Part shown: positions 1-7,074 of the stretch, one piece after another
Numbering within the stretch: the first letter of the stretch is position 1
Layout of the letters: the number at the start of each line of letters is the position of its first letter
Source of the DNA: DHVE2 group archaeon
Lineage (GTDB): Archaea; Thermoplasmatota; Thermoplasmata; Thermoplasmatales; Aciduliprofundaceae
Length of the DNA: 7,074 nt
NCBI GenBank assembly: GCA_027014065.1
Contig: JALWEL010000215.1
Coordinates: 1 to 7,074, forward strand
Reading direction: 5' to 3'
The notes under the pieces: generated by a model
Database searches by the model: none
Seen by the model: the letters and a program-made list of their open reading frames with translations, nothing else
Told to the model about the DNA's origin: nothing
Translations under genes and position numbers: made by a program

Positions 1-32
1 CACTTCAAAGATCTCTGCTCAGGCAAAAGCCG

Positions 33-57
33 AGAAATTTAAATAAATTTTATATTC
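33..57 (+). promoter_or_regulatory. AT-rich promoter region of the Asp-box protein gene
   Basis: A purine stretch (GAGAAA) runs into an AT-rich block containing two TATA-like octamers, TTTAAATA near 38-45 and TTTATATT near 48-55. Archaeal transcription usually starts about 25 nt downstream of the TATA centre. These boxes would therefore place starts near 67 and 77, just before the coding region. Bases 35-50 form a 16-base inverted repeat (AAATTTA-AA-TAAATTT), so the element could in principle work in either direction. The identification rests on sequence alone. Confidence 0.5.
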
Positions 58-85
58 TACTTTCATATACTCACCCATAAGACTA

Positions 86-1729
86 TTGGGGGTTCTATTG
101 CTAATTATGGTCACGGCGATTCTACTCAGCAGTGCATTTGTGATAAAAGATAATGCTCCAAAGGAAAAATTTGTGAAAGAAAGATCTAACTTCATCAACG
201 TGCAGGTGAGCCACAATTCCCCAGAGGCAAATGAAATTTTCCTTTCGAGAAGCGATTCTGGTATTTTCTACATGGGTTGGAACGATTATCGCTCTGTGTC
301 CTGGTCAAATGGCTACGTTCATTTAGGTTTTTCATATTCCACGGATGGTGGTAAAACATGGGCAACCAATCAGGTTCTTGGCAACGACAGCGATAACGAT
401 TTTCATGACGCCGCGGGGGATCCGGTTGTAGTACCCGGCGAGGGGAATGATGTGTATTACTTTCTTATGGAGTTCAACACCTCCGAGGCAAAGCAAAACA
501 GCTTGGCGCACAGTCAACTCGTGGTTAAAAAGAGCGCGGATCATGGGCAAACGTGGAGCGATGAAGCTAGAATCTGGCCCTACGATGTGGACAAGCCATG
601 GGCTGCATACTGGAACGGAAATTTATACGTGGCATGGGACAACGTGTCAACTGCAAAAATCGAATTTACAAGAACAACCGATGGAACGATACACAGCTGG
701 AGACCGAAGATGGAACTACCGGGGTACAACAACTATCCCGGGTTAGCCATAAACGAAACTGGAGCAATATTCATCGCAGCGGTACATTACAATTTTGCTG
801 ATTCGGCTTGGGACCAGATGGCAGTGAGCATCTCCACCGATGGAGGCTCTTCGTTTACGCAAAAAATAGTGGGTTCCGTTGGCTCAAACTCATGGGAGGA
901 AAATCCAAGATCAGGCCCAATACCCCAGGCAGCGGCGCATGGATCGAATATTTATGTGGTTTGGGTTAGCAACGATTCATATTCTCAAGTATACCTCGCG
1001 GAGAGCCACGACGGCGGGAACACGTGGAGCACAAAGGAGGTCGGAGATTTAACAGGAGCAAATTACAGATATATGTATCCTTCTGTTTCTGTATCACCCA
1101 ACGGCATGGTTCATCTCACGTATTACAGAATGCTCAATTCCAACAAAGAAATAGATGTGATTTACCGCAACTACACCTACGAAACGGGAATATTCTCTCA
1201 AGAAGTGGTGGTTGATTCGTGGACCAACTCCCATTCATTCATAGGGGATTACTCCACAATAGTGACCGATAGATTCGGAAACGTTTCAATAGGGTATACC
1301 ACAGAAAATCCCGGTGATAACGCCATGTTCGCCACAATGCCTCTGCCCCTGAAAATAGAGAGCGTGGACAATTCCAGCGATAACGGAACCTTGGAATACG
1401 GAAAAGATCTGAATGTAACTGCAAGAATCACTTCTTACACGGCAGTGCAGAATGTTCTTTTATATTATCGATTCGATAACGAGAGCACGTACAATGTCAC
1501 TACAATGACCTTCAAGAACGGAAGCGTGTACAACGGCAATTGGACGGGAAAGATAAGCACGGGGAACCACACTGGAAAACTCTACTTCTACGTATACGCG
1601 GATGACGGGCTTCAGAAGAGCGATAAAACTGAGGAACATGAGGTGAACATAGGCAACGCAGTTCCAGAGCTTTGGATTCCTGCGCTTCTGGCAGTGCCCG
1701 CACTCATCGCAATCTTCAGGAGAAGGTAA
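86..1729 (+). CDS. Secreted Asp-box (sialidase-like beta-propeller) surface protein
   Basis: This is a 547-residue protein if read from TTG at 86. A hydrophobic N-terminus (about residues 2-20) looks like a signal peptide or anchor. Residues about 40-415 form a propeller-like region with four clear Asp boxes of the S-x-D-x-G-x-[TS]-[WF] type: S85-W92, S150-W157, S250-F257 and S307-W314. A degenerate fifth lies at T197-W205. A GDY-containing segment near 387-389 is common in exo-alpha-sialidase-like families. Residues about 422-522 look like an Ig or fibronectin-type domain. The tail from V526 reads VPEL, a hydrophobic run and RRR, like a sorting signal. There are 14 N-x-S/T sequons, eight of them between 429 and 496, which suggests an N-glycosylated extracellular protein. 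I do not see the RIP motif or a convincing sialidase arginine triad, so enzyme activity is doubtful and a binding role is possible. The start is uncertain: alternatives are ATG 107, or an unusual start near 77 that would add an arginine before the hydrophobic run. Confidence 0.85.
   Translation: MGVLLLIMVTAILLSSAFVIKDNAPKEKFVKERSNFINVQVSHNSPEANEIFLSRSDSGIFYMGWNDYRSVSWSNGYVHLGFSYSTDGGKTWATNQVLGNDSDNDFHDAAGDPVVVPGEGNDVYYFLMEFNTSEAKQNSLAHSQLVVKKSADHGQTWSDEARIWPYDVDKPWAAYWNGNLYVAWDNVSTAKIEFTRTTDGTIHSWRPKMELPGYNNYPGLAINETGAIFIAAVHYNFADSAWDQMAVSISTDGGSSFTQKIVGSVGSNSWEENPRSGPIPQAAAHGSNIYVVWVSNDSYSQVYLAESHDGGNTWSTKEVGDLTGANYRYMYPSVSVSPNGMVHLTYYRMLNSNKEIDVIYRNYTYETGIFSQEVVVDSWTNSHSFIGDYSTIVTDRFGNVSIGYTTENPGDNAMFATMPLPLKIESVDNSSDNGTLEYGKDLNVTARITSYTAVQNVLLYYRFDNESTYNVTTMTFKNGSVYNGNWTGKISTGNHTGKLYFYVYADDGLQKSDKTEEHEVNIGNAVPELWIPALLAVPALIAIFRRR
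1661..1726 (+). other. C-terminal sorting/anchor segment (VPEL tail)
   Basis: The last 22 residues begin with V526-P-E-L, continue through a hydrophobic stretch rich in A, L, I and P, and end in three arginines. This tripartite layout (short motif, membrane span, basic end) is that of PEF-CTERM and other archaeosortase or exosortase signals. The secreted glycoside hydrolase at 3186-5744 has a closely similar tail. The tail may equally be a plain C-terminal membrane anchor, because no sortase gene lies in the window. Confidence 0.55.
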
Positions 1730-3131
<1,402 letters not shown>

Positions 3132-3138
<7 letters not shown>

Positions 3139-3163
3139 TCTTTTGATACGATAAAAACAAATA
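3132..3163 (+). promoter_or_regulatory. pyrBI terminator and glycosidase promoter region
   Basis: T-rich segments around 3133-3144 (CTTTAATCTTTT), overlapping and following the pyrI stop, could terminate pyrBI. Just downstream, an A-rich box (GATAAAAACAAATA, about 3150-3163) lies 25-35 nt before the ATG at 3186. No Shine-Dalgarno sequence precedes that ATG, where the bases are AACCCAAACC. The glycosidase mRNA is therefore probably leaderless or nearly so. The TATA match is weak. Confidence 0.4.
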
Positions 3164-3185
3164 CACAATTGCAATAACCCAAACC

Positions 3186-5744
3186 ATGCGCCGTGCCATA
3201 CTTGTTTCGCTGTTATTGTTAAGCCTCCTATTATTCACTCAGTTTGGCATAATGGTGCACAGAAATGCGAACACCAGAGATGCTCAACCATTTGTGGAAG
3301 TATTCAACAGTAAATTCTATCTAAACGGTAAGGAATTTGTGCCCAAAGGAGTAAATTACTTCCCGCGGGATTACGGATGGAACCTTATGTGGGAGAATCT
3401 TTACGACATTGAAGATGTGATCGATGCGGACATGGCAAGGGCCAAAGCGCTGGGGATTAATGTGGTACGCATAATAATACAGTACAGTGCGTTTGGAGGG
3501 GGTAACGAGACGAGGGTGCAGCAGAACCTCTCCAAGCTAAACACTGTTCTCTCCATAATCGACAAGTACAACATGAAGGCCATCGTGACCCTACTTGACT
3601 GGGAAAGCCCCAAAGATAATCTAAACGATCAGCTAACACACGTGAGGACCATTGTGAGTGCTTTCAAAGACGACCCCAGGATATTTGCATGGGATGTGCG
3701 TAATGAGCCAGATCATTTTTATTACAGTAACTCTTGGAAACCGTATGTGAGAAAACCCGATATGATGAATTATCTCCACACAATAATTCAAGAGGTGAAG
3801 AAAGATGACCCCAACCATTTAGTTGCGGTGGGGGAGTACGGCTGGTACTTGGGGGACAGAACCACCACGAATTCACTCGTCGTGAGCGATAACTTCGACG
3901 ATGGCAACTATGAAGGATGGACAGTTAAATCCGGGACCTGGCAGGTCTCCAATGGTGCTCTAAAGGGAACAAATGGGATAATCGCCATTTCCGATACATC
4001 TTGGTGGGGAAATTCAGGGTACGCGTTAACTGTGAGGATGAGAACCTCCTCCCCCGGAAGTGAGATATGGAATGTGGGCCGCATACTCTTCAGGTACGTA
4101 AACGAGAGCAATTATTACGCGGTGTTACTGAAGACCAATGGCGAGCTGGAACTTGCCAAAATGCAGAACGGCACGTGGATTTCTTATTTGGCCGTTAACA
4201 ACACTGGTCTGAATCCCGAAGACTGGCACACCTACCGCATCGTAACATTCAGGAACGAGACAGAAGTTTATGTTGATGGCACAAAGTATCTTTACTATTG
4301 GGATGACAACCCTATAAATTCCACTGGGAGTATATATGGGGGAATTGCCCTTCAGGCGGAGGGAGGAAGCACTGCGCTATTCGACGATGTGCTCGTTGAG
4401 ATAGGACCAAATCTCATAACAGAGGACGAAGTTTTCAAGGATGCGGATTTCGTCATCTTTCACTGGTATGGAAGAACGGAGGTATTGGAGGACGTCCTCT
4501 CGAAACTTATGAATTTCACCAACAAGCCGGTTCTCATCGAGGAGATAGGTAGGCCAACAAACGGCACCAACTGTCCATACAACGAGAGTTCCGTGGCAAC
4601 ATGGCTACAGAATAACCTTAACGTGATCAAGAACTACAACAATGTTTATCCTATGATATGGACGCTCAACGACTTCACACCGGAGGGTACACCGGGGCTC
4701 AGCGACCCTCAAGACCCAGAGCATTACTTTGGCCTCTACCGCACGGATTATTCCCTTAAACCAAGTGGCGCAGTTTTCAGGGATGATTTTGCAGGAACTC
4801 AACTTATGAACGACGCCTCATTGGTCTCTGGGAATCATCCCAACGAGATGAACGTCGGAGAATCCGCGCAGGTTGAGATTACTTTCCACAACTCCGGAGA
4901 CACATACTGGGATTCTTCCCGCTCTTATCGCTTGGGGTCGCAGGAACCCAGGGATAACCAGATATGGGGCACGGGCAGAGTGGACATAGAGAATGGTACC
5001 GTTGTTTATCCTGGGGAAAACTACACCTTCCGATTTAACATAACCGCGCCGCAGGTCCCTGGAAAGTATTCGTTTTCATGGCGCATGCTCAGGGAGCACG
5101 TGCAGTGGTTCGGAGATACCTACTATAGTTCCATCAGGGTGGATGATCCTTCTCTAAGTACGGTGATGTACGATGAATTCGCCACGGAGGAGAACTGGAC
5201 CATTCTAAGCGGGAGTGCGAGTGCATCCGGCGGATACATGCAGATCCAGAATGGAATGGTCGTATACAGGAACACCGTGGACGGAGATGTGCGATTCAGT
5301 TACCGCGCGTACTCCGTACAATCAGGGGATAATCAATCCCTCACATTTATAAGGGCACTAAACACCGATAACTACTTAGGATTCAGGTTATTCTTCAACG
5401 GTACCGCCCAGATATTCTACCACCTCTCAGGGGGGCAGTCGTCGGATACAATCCTTGCTAGGAAAACAACGCTTTACACGCCCGGCGTGATTCATACATT
5501 CTACGTGGAGATCATATCGGGGCGCATGAGCGTGTACGTTGATGGCTGGGTTCTGTTCTCAGATGTGGACGTAACCGCATACCCATACTATTCCTCCGGC
5601 TACGTCGGGTTCCTATCACCACACAATGCCTACGTGGATCAAGCATCACTCTACGATTCCGCAGTTCCGGAGTTTAACTGGGGCTCAATATCCTTAATGG
5701 TGTTAATTGCGGCCATGCTCGTTGCCTTTAAGGGAAAAAGATAA
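3186..5744 (+). CDS. Secreted multidomain GH5-like glycoside hydrolase
   Basis: This is an 852-residue extracellular protein. An export segment (MRR then a leucine-rich run, about 1-22) is followed by a cellulase/mannanase-type TIM barrel in two pieces, about 35-231 and 408-535. Barrel features are FYLNGKEFVPKGVNYF near 44-59, R95 on strand 3, N173-E174 in VRNEP (predicted acid/base), H426-W-Y, E453 in IEEIG (predicted nucleophile) and W492. A concanavalin/LamG-like domain of about 175 residues interrupts the barrel at 232-407. After the barrel come an NBR1-type Ig domain (about 541-652), a second LamG-like domain (about 659-825) and a tail, V827-P-E-F, a hydrophobic run and KGKR. There are about 16 N-x-S/T sequons. 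GH5 enzymes cut beta-1,4-glucans, mannans or related chains by a retaining mechanism; the substrate here cannot be read from sequence. Both catalytic glutamates are present, so it is probably active. The gene lies between pyrI and fen1 with its own probable promoter. Confidence 0.88.
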   Translation: MRRAILVSLLLLSLLLFTQFGIMVHRNANTRDAQPFVEVFNSKFYLNGKEFVPKGVNYFPRDYGWNLMWENLYDIEDVIDADMARAKALGINVVRIIIQYSAFGGGNETRVQQNLSKLNTVLSIIDKYNMKAIVTLLDWESPKDNLNDQLTHVRTIVSAFKDDPRIFAWDVRNEPDHFYYSNSWKPYVRKPDMMNYLHTIIQEVKKDDPNHLVAVGEYGWYLGDRTTTNSLVVSDNFDDGNYEGWTVKSGTWQVSNGALKGTNGIIAISDTSWWGNSGYALTVRMRTSSPGSEIWNVGRILFRYVNESNYYAVLLKTNGELELAKMQNGTWISYLAVNNTGLNPEDWHTYRIVTFRNETEVYVDGTKYLYYWDDNPINSTGSIYGGIALQAEGGSTALFDDVLVEIGPNLITEDEVFKDADFVIFHWYGRTEVLEDVLSKLMNFTNKPVLIEEIGRPTNGTNCPYNESSVATWLQNNLNVIKNYNNVYPMIWTLNDFTPEGTPGLSDPQDPEHYFGLYRTDYSLKPSGAVFRDDFAGTQLMNDASLVSGNHPNEMNVGESAQVEITFHNSGDTYWDSSRSYRLGSQEPRDNQIWGTGRVDIENGTVVYPGENYTFRFNITAPQVPGKYSFSWRMLREHVQWFGDTYYSSIRVDDPSLSTVMYDEFATEENWTILSGSASASGGYMQIQNGMVVYRNTVDGDVRFSYRAYSVQSGDNQSLTFIRALNTDNYLGFRLFFNGTAQIFYHLSGGQSSDTILARKTTLYTPGVIHTFYVEIISGRMSVYVDGWVLFSDVDVTAYPYYSSGYVGFLSPHNAYVDQASLYDSAVPEFNWGSISLMVLIAAMLVAFKGKR
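3879..4406 (+). other. LamG/concanavalin-like domain inserted in the GH5 barrel
   Basis: Residues about 232-407 of the glycosidase do not fit a GH5 barrel. They start with DNFDDGNYEGWTVKSGTW and continue through RVNES/NYYAVLL-type strands and VYVDG to FDDVLVEIG. This is the pattern of a beta-sandwich carbohydrate-binding or LamG-like module. It lies between the barrel segment HLVAVGEYGWY and DFVIFHWY, which are consecutive barrel strands in GH5 enzymes, so it is a loop insertion rather than a terminal module. The borders are approximate. Confidence 0.65.
4806..5141 (+). other. NBR1-type Ig-like domain
   Basis: Residues about 541-652 carry the signature of the NBR1 (next to BRCA1) central Ig-like domain. 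The visible pattern is NDASLVSGNHP, a W at 575, YRLGSQ, IWGTGRV, VYPGENYTF, APQVPGKYSFSWRM and WFG. Such domains occur at the C-terminal side of prokaryotic glycosidases, where they are thought to act as spacer or interaction modules. The role here is inferred. Confidence 0.75.
5160..5660 (+). other. Second LamG/concanavalin-like domain
   Basis: Residues about 659-825 repeat the general layout of the domain inserted in the barrel. They show EFATEENWTILSGS at the start, an F-x-R-A-L-N-T-D-N-Y-L-G strand, VYVDGWVLF, and a final GYVGFLSPHNAYVDQASLYDS. This is probably a carbohydrate-binding beta-sandwich placed before the surface-anchor tail. Similarity to the first copy is at the level of pattern, so any duplication is old. 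Confidence 0.6.
5664..5741 (+). other. C-terminal sorting/anchor segment (VPEF tail)
   Basis: The final 26 residues start with V827-P-E-F, run through a hydrophobic segment (about 834-847), and end in KGKR. The PEF motif, membrane span and basic end match the PEF-CTERM style of archaeal sorting signal. The preceding residue and motif (AVPE) are the same as in the Asp-box protein encoded at 86-1729. Confidence 0.6.
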
Positions 5745-5774
5745 ATCTTTCGAGGAGATACGAGGATTGGTGTG
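5737..5774 (+). promoter_or_regulatory. fen1 upstream region: possible TATA box and ribosome binding site
   Basis: AAAGATAAATCTTT (5737-5750) overlaps the stop codon of the glycosidase. It is an inverted repeat and a weak TATA-like element, and would direct transcription from about 5768. GGTG at 5769-5772 lies 6 nt before the fen1 ATG at 5779 and can serve as a Shine-Dalgarno core. Read-through from the glycosidase gene cannot be excluded, because the gap is only 34 nt. Confidence 0.4.
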
Positions 5775-5778
5775 AACC

Positions 5779-6798
5779 ATGGGTGTAGATATAGGTAACA
5801 TAGTCGAGCCAAGGGTGATTAAGTTCTCTGATCTCAAAGGGCGCATCGTTGCAATTGACGCTTACAACTCCCTTTATCAGTTTCTGAGCATAATCAGGCA
5901 GCCAGACGGAACTCCCCTCATGGACTCCAAAGGCCGAATCACATCGCATCTCTCCGGGCTGCTCTACAGGACATCTAATTACATGTCCGAGGGAATAAAA
6001 CCAGTTTACGTGTTCGATGGAAAGCCCCCGGAGCTCAAGAGGAAAACGATTGCGGAGAGAATGGAAATCAGAAAAAAAGCGAGAGAGGAATGGGAAAAGG
6101 CCGTTGAAGAGGGAAAAGAAGAAATTGCGAGAATGAAAGCTCAACAAGCGAGCTTTCTAACCAAGGAAATGGTTGAAGAGGCAAAAAAGCTCCTTGATCT
6201 CATGGGCGTGCCGTGGGTTCAGGCGCCAAGCGAGGGTGAGGCTCAGGCCGCTTACATGACAAGAAAGGGCGACGCATACGCGTCCGCTTCTCAGGACTAC
6301 GACTCCCTGCTATTCGGAGCGGTGAATTTAGTTAGAAACATGGCAATCACCGGCCGCAGGAAGCTTCCGAGGAAGAGGATTTACGTGGAAGTTAAACCGG
6401 AATTGATAAATCTCGAAGAAAATCTCAAGAGAATGGAAATCACAAGGGAGCAATTAGTGGACATAGGAATTTTGGTAGGAACCGATTTCAACCCCGGGGT
6501 AAAGGGCATAGGGCCCAAAACGGCGCTGAAGCTCATAAAGAAATATGGGGTGATAGAGAAGGTTATAGAAGAAAAGGGCATCGAGATTCCGCATTACGAA
6601 GAAATCCGAGAGATTTTTCTGAATCCTCCAACAACAGATAATTACAAGCTGGCATGGAAAGAGGTGAACGAGGAAAAGCTGTTAGATTTCATGTGCGAGG
6701 AGCACGATTTCTCCCAAGAGAGAGTGAAAAGTGCAATTGAAAGAATTAGCGCGTTCAAGAAATTCAGAGAGCAGAGAAACCTAGATGCCTGGTTTTAA
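5779..6798 (+). CDS. fen: Flap endonuclease 1 (FEN1/XPG family)
   Basis: This 339-residue structure-specific 5' nuclease removes 5' flaps during Okazaki-fragment maturation and long-patch base excision repair, working with PCNA. The N-terminal domain begins MGVDIGNIV. The active-site acidic residues that bind two metal ions are all present at the positions known from Pyrococcus FEN1: D27, D80, E152, E154, D173, D175 and D236. R94 to about R118 form the helical arch region, rich in K, R and E. The H2TH/helix-hairpin-helix DNA-binding segment follows D236 (GVKGIGPKTALKLIKKYG). The protein ends with Q332-x-x-L-x-x-W-F339, a canonical PCNA-interacting PIP box, so the C-terminus is complete. The length is typical for archaeal FEN1. 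ATG 5779 gives the family-standard N-terminus (the initiator methionine and following glycine are conserved). The gene is convergent with the 5S rRNA gene, only 18 nt away. Confidence 0.97.
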   Translation: MGVDIGNIVEPRVIKFSDLKGRIVAIDAYNSLYQFLSIIRQPDGTPLMDSKGRITSHLSGLLYRTSNYMSEGIKPVYVFDGKPPELKRKTIAERMEIRKKAREEWEKAVEEGKEEIARMKAQQASFLTKEMVEEAKKLLDLMGVPWVQAPSEGEAQAAYMTRKGDAYASASQDYDSLLFGAVNLVRNMAITGRRKLPRKRIYVEVKPELINLEENLKRMEITREQLVDIGILVGTDFNPGVKGIGPKTALKLIKKYGVIEKVIEEKGIEIPHYEEIREIFLNPPTTDNYKLAWKEVNEEKLLDFMCEEHDFSQERVKSAIERISAFKKFREQRNLDAWF

Positions 6799-6802
6799 AA
6801 AG
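6793..6802 (-). terminator. Oligo-T terminator of 5S rRNA
   Basis: Read on the minus strand, the 5S gene is followed about 15 nt later by CTTTTTAAAA, a T-run typical of archaeal RNA polymerase termination. The run overlaps the stop codon of convergent fen1 (6796-6798), so the two transcripts may overlap at their 3' ends. Confidence 0.5.
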
Positions 6803-6816
6803 TTAATTTGAGGAGT

Positions 6817-6940
6817 GGGTGACAGCGAACCGTGCTTCCCGGGAGCTCTCGCATCCCAGTACGCACACGGTACGCGGGCGGGCTTAACTTCCGGGTTCGG
6901 AATGGGACCGGGTGTTTCCCCGCCGCTATGACCGTCACCC
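6817..6940 (-). rRNA. rrf: 5S ribosomal RNA
   Basis: On the minus strand this 124-nt segment contains the strongly conserved 5S core CCATTCCGAACCCGGAAGTT and the ATGCGAGAG segment of the lower arm. The ends pair perfectly as helix I: GGGTGACGGT at the 5' end with GCTGTCACCC at the 3' end gives ten base pairs including two G-U pairs. These pairs set the boundaries. The RNA sits in the central protuberance of the 50S subunit with uL18 and uL5. No 16S, 23S or tRNA gene is adjacent, so it is a stand-alone gene with its own TATA box and terminator. An open frame crossing this region is spurious. Confidence 0.96.
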
Positions 6941-6960
6941 GTTCCCTGTATTGAAGTTGC

Positions 6961-6976
6961 ATATTTAATTCTTTCG
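6961..6976 (-). promoter_or_regulatory. BRE/TATA promoter of 5S rRNA
   Basis: On the minus strand the sequence CGAAAG (BRE-like, purine-rich) is followed directly by AATTAAATAT (TATA box). The box centre lies about 25 nt upstream of the predicted mature 5' end at 6940. That is the standard archaeal spacing and suggests transcription begins at or within a few bases of the mature end. Confidence 0.7.
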
Positions 6977-6986
6977 CCAAACGCTC

Positions 6987-7000
6987 AAAAATAGAAAAAA
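6987..7000 (-). terminator. Oligo-T terminator of the partial minus-strand gene
   Basis: Minus-strand reading gives six T residues (7000-6995), CTA, then five T residues (6991-6987), starting 5 nt after the stop codon of the gene at 7006-7074. Double T-runs of this kind are usual archaeal termination signals. They separate that gene from the downstream 5S promoter. Confidence 0.6.
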
Positions 7001-7005
7001 TGAAA

Positions 7006-7074
7006 TTAAATCAATCCAACGCTTCTCAGGTCCGCCTTGAGCTTCTTAATTGCCTCCACTATCTCCTCTTTCTT
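7006..7074 (-). CDS. C-terminal end of an unidentified protein (partial)
   Basis: The minus strand encodes the last 22 residues of a protein, KKEEIVEAIKKLKADL followed by RSVGLI and a TAA stop at 7006-7008. The gene continues beyond the window edge. The residues suggest an amphipathic, charged C-terminal helix ending in a short hydrophobic tail. That is too little to name a family. Reality as a coding end is supported by the helix-like composition, the stop codon, and the T-run terminator directly downstream. It lies on the same strand as the 5S gene but is separated from it by a terminator and a promoter. Confidence 0.6.
   Translation of the reverse strand, partial: KKEEIVEAIKKLKADLRSVGLI

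Noticed and set aside
1..3. Possible leaderless GTG start of a divergent minus-strand gene
   Set aside because: Minus-strand bases 3-1 read GTG, but the spacing from the AT palindrome is about 40 nt and no coding sequence is visible. It cannot be supported without flanking sequence.
447..746. 99-codon plus-strand frame inside the Asp-box gene
   Set aside because: It is an alternative frame of a gene whose own frame shows Asp boxes. Its translation has no family signal.
5728..6147. 139-codon open frame on the minus strand opposite fen1
   Set aside because: It is antisense to the conserved N-terminal domain of FEN1, with low-complexity F/S/R-rich translation and no promoter or ribosome site.
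6795..6980. Open frame on the minus strand through the 5S gene
   Set aside because: It is almost entirely the 5S rRNA and its promoter, and rRNA structure explains the sequence.

Overview
The window looks archaeal and most likely comes from the Thermoplasmatota, perhaps an Aciduliprofundum/DHVE2-like organism. Supporting signs are a FEN1 flap endonuclease with a C-terminal PCNA-binding box, an archaeal-type pyrBI pair, TATA boxes about 25 nt upstream of leaderless starts, oligo-T terminators, and a lone 5S rRNA gene with its own promoter. Unlinked rRNA genes are known from Thermoplasma and relatives. The lineage is inferred from these features, not proven.

Layout. Bases 1-85 hold an AT-rich promoter region. 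Bases 86-1729 (+) encode a secreted or surface Asp-box (sialidase-like propeller) protein with an Ig-like stalk and a C-terminal anchor. Bases 1760-2677 and 2674-3138 (+) are pyrB and pyrI, overlapping by 4 nt. Bases 3186-5744 (+) encode a large secreted GH5-like glycoside hydrolase. Its catalytic barrel is interrupted by a concanavalin/LamG-like domain and followed by an NBR1-type Ig domain, a second LamG-like domain and a C-terminal anchor. Bases 5779-6798 (+) are fen1. Bases 6817-6940 (-) are 5S rRNA, convergent with fen1. Bases 7006-7074 (-) are the last 22 codons of an unidentified gene. No stretch over 300 bases lacks a gene.

How the genes relate. PyrB and PyrI together form aspartate transcarbamoylase, the committed step of pyrimidine synthesis, with an allosteric regulatory chain. 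The two flanking extracellular proteins appear to be a separate functional theme. Both have an N-terminal hydrophobic export segment, many N-glycosylation sequons, and nearly identical C-terminal tails: AVPE(L/F), a hydrophobic stretch, then terminal basic residues. This resembles PEF-CTERM-type archaeosortase signals, so they may be processed by the same surface-attachment machinery and act on extracellular polysaccharide or glycoprotein. fen1 and the 5S gene are housekeeping.

The most unusual items are the split GH5 barrel with its multidomain architecture and the shared sorting-like tails. I see no mobile element, CRISPR array, tRNA or defence system.
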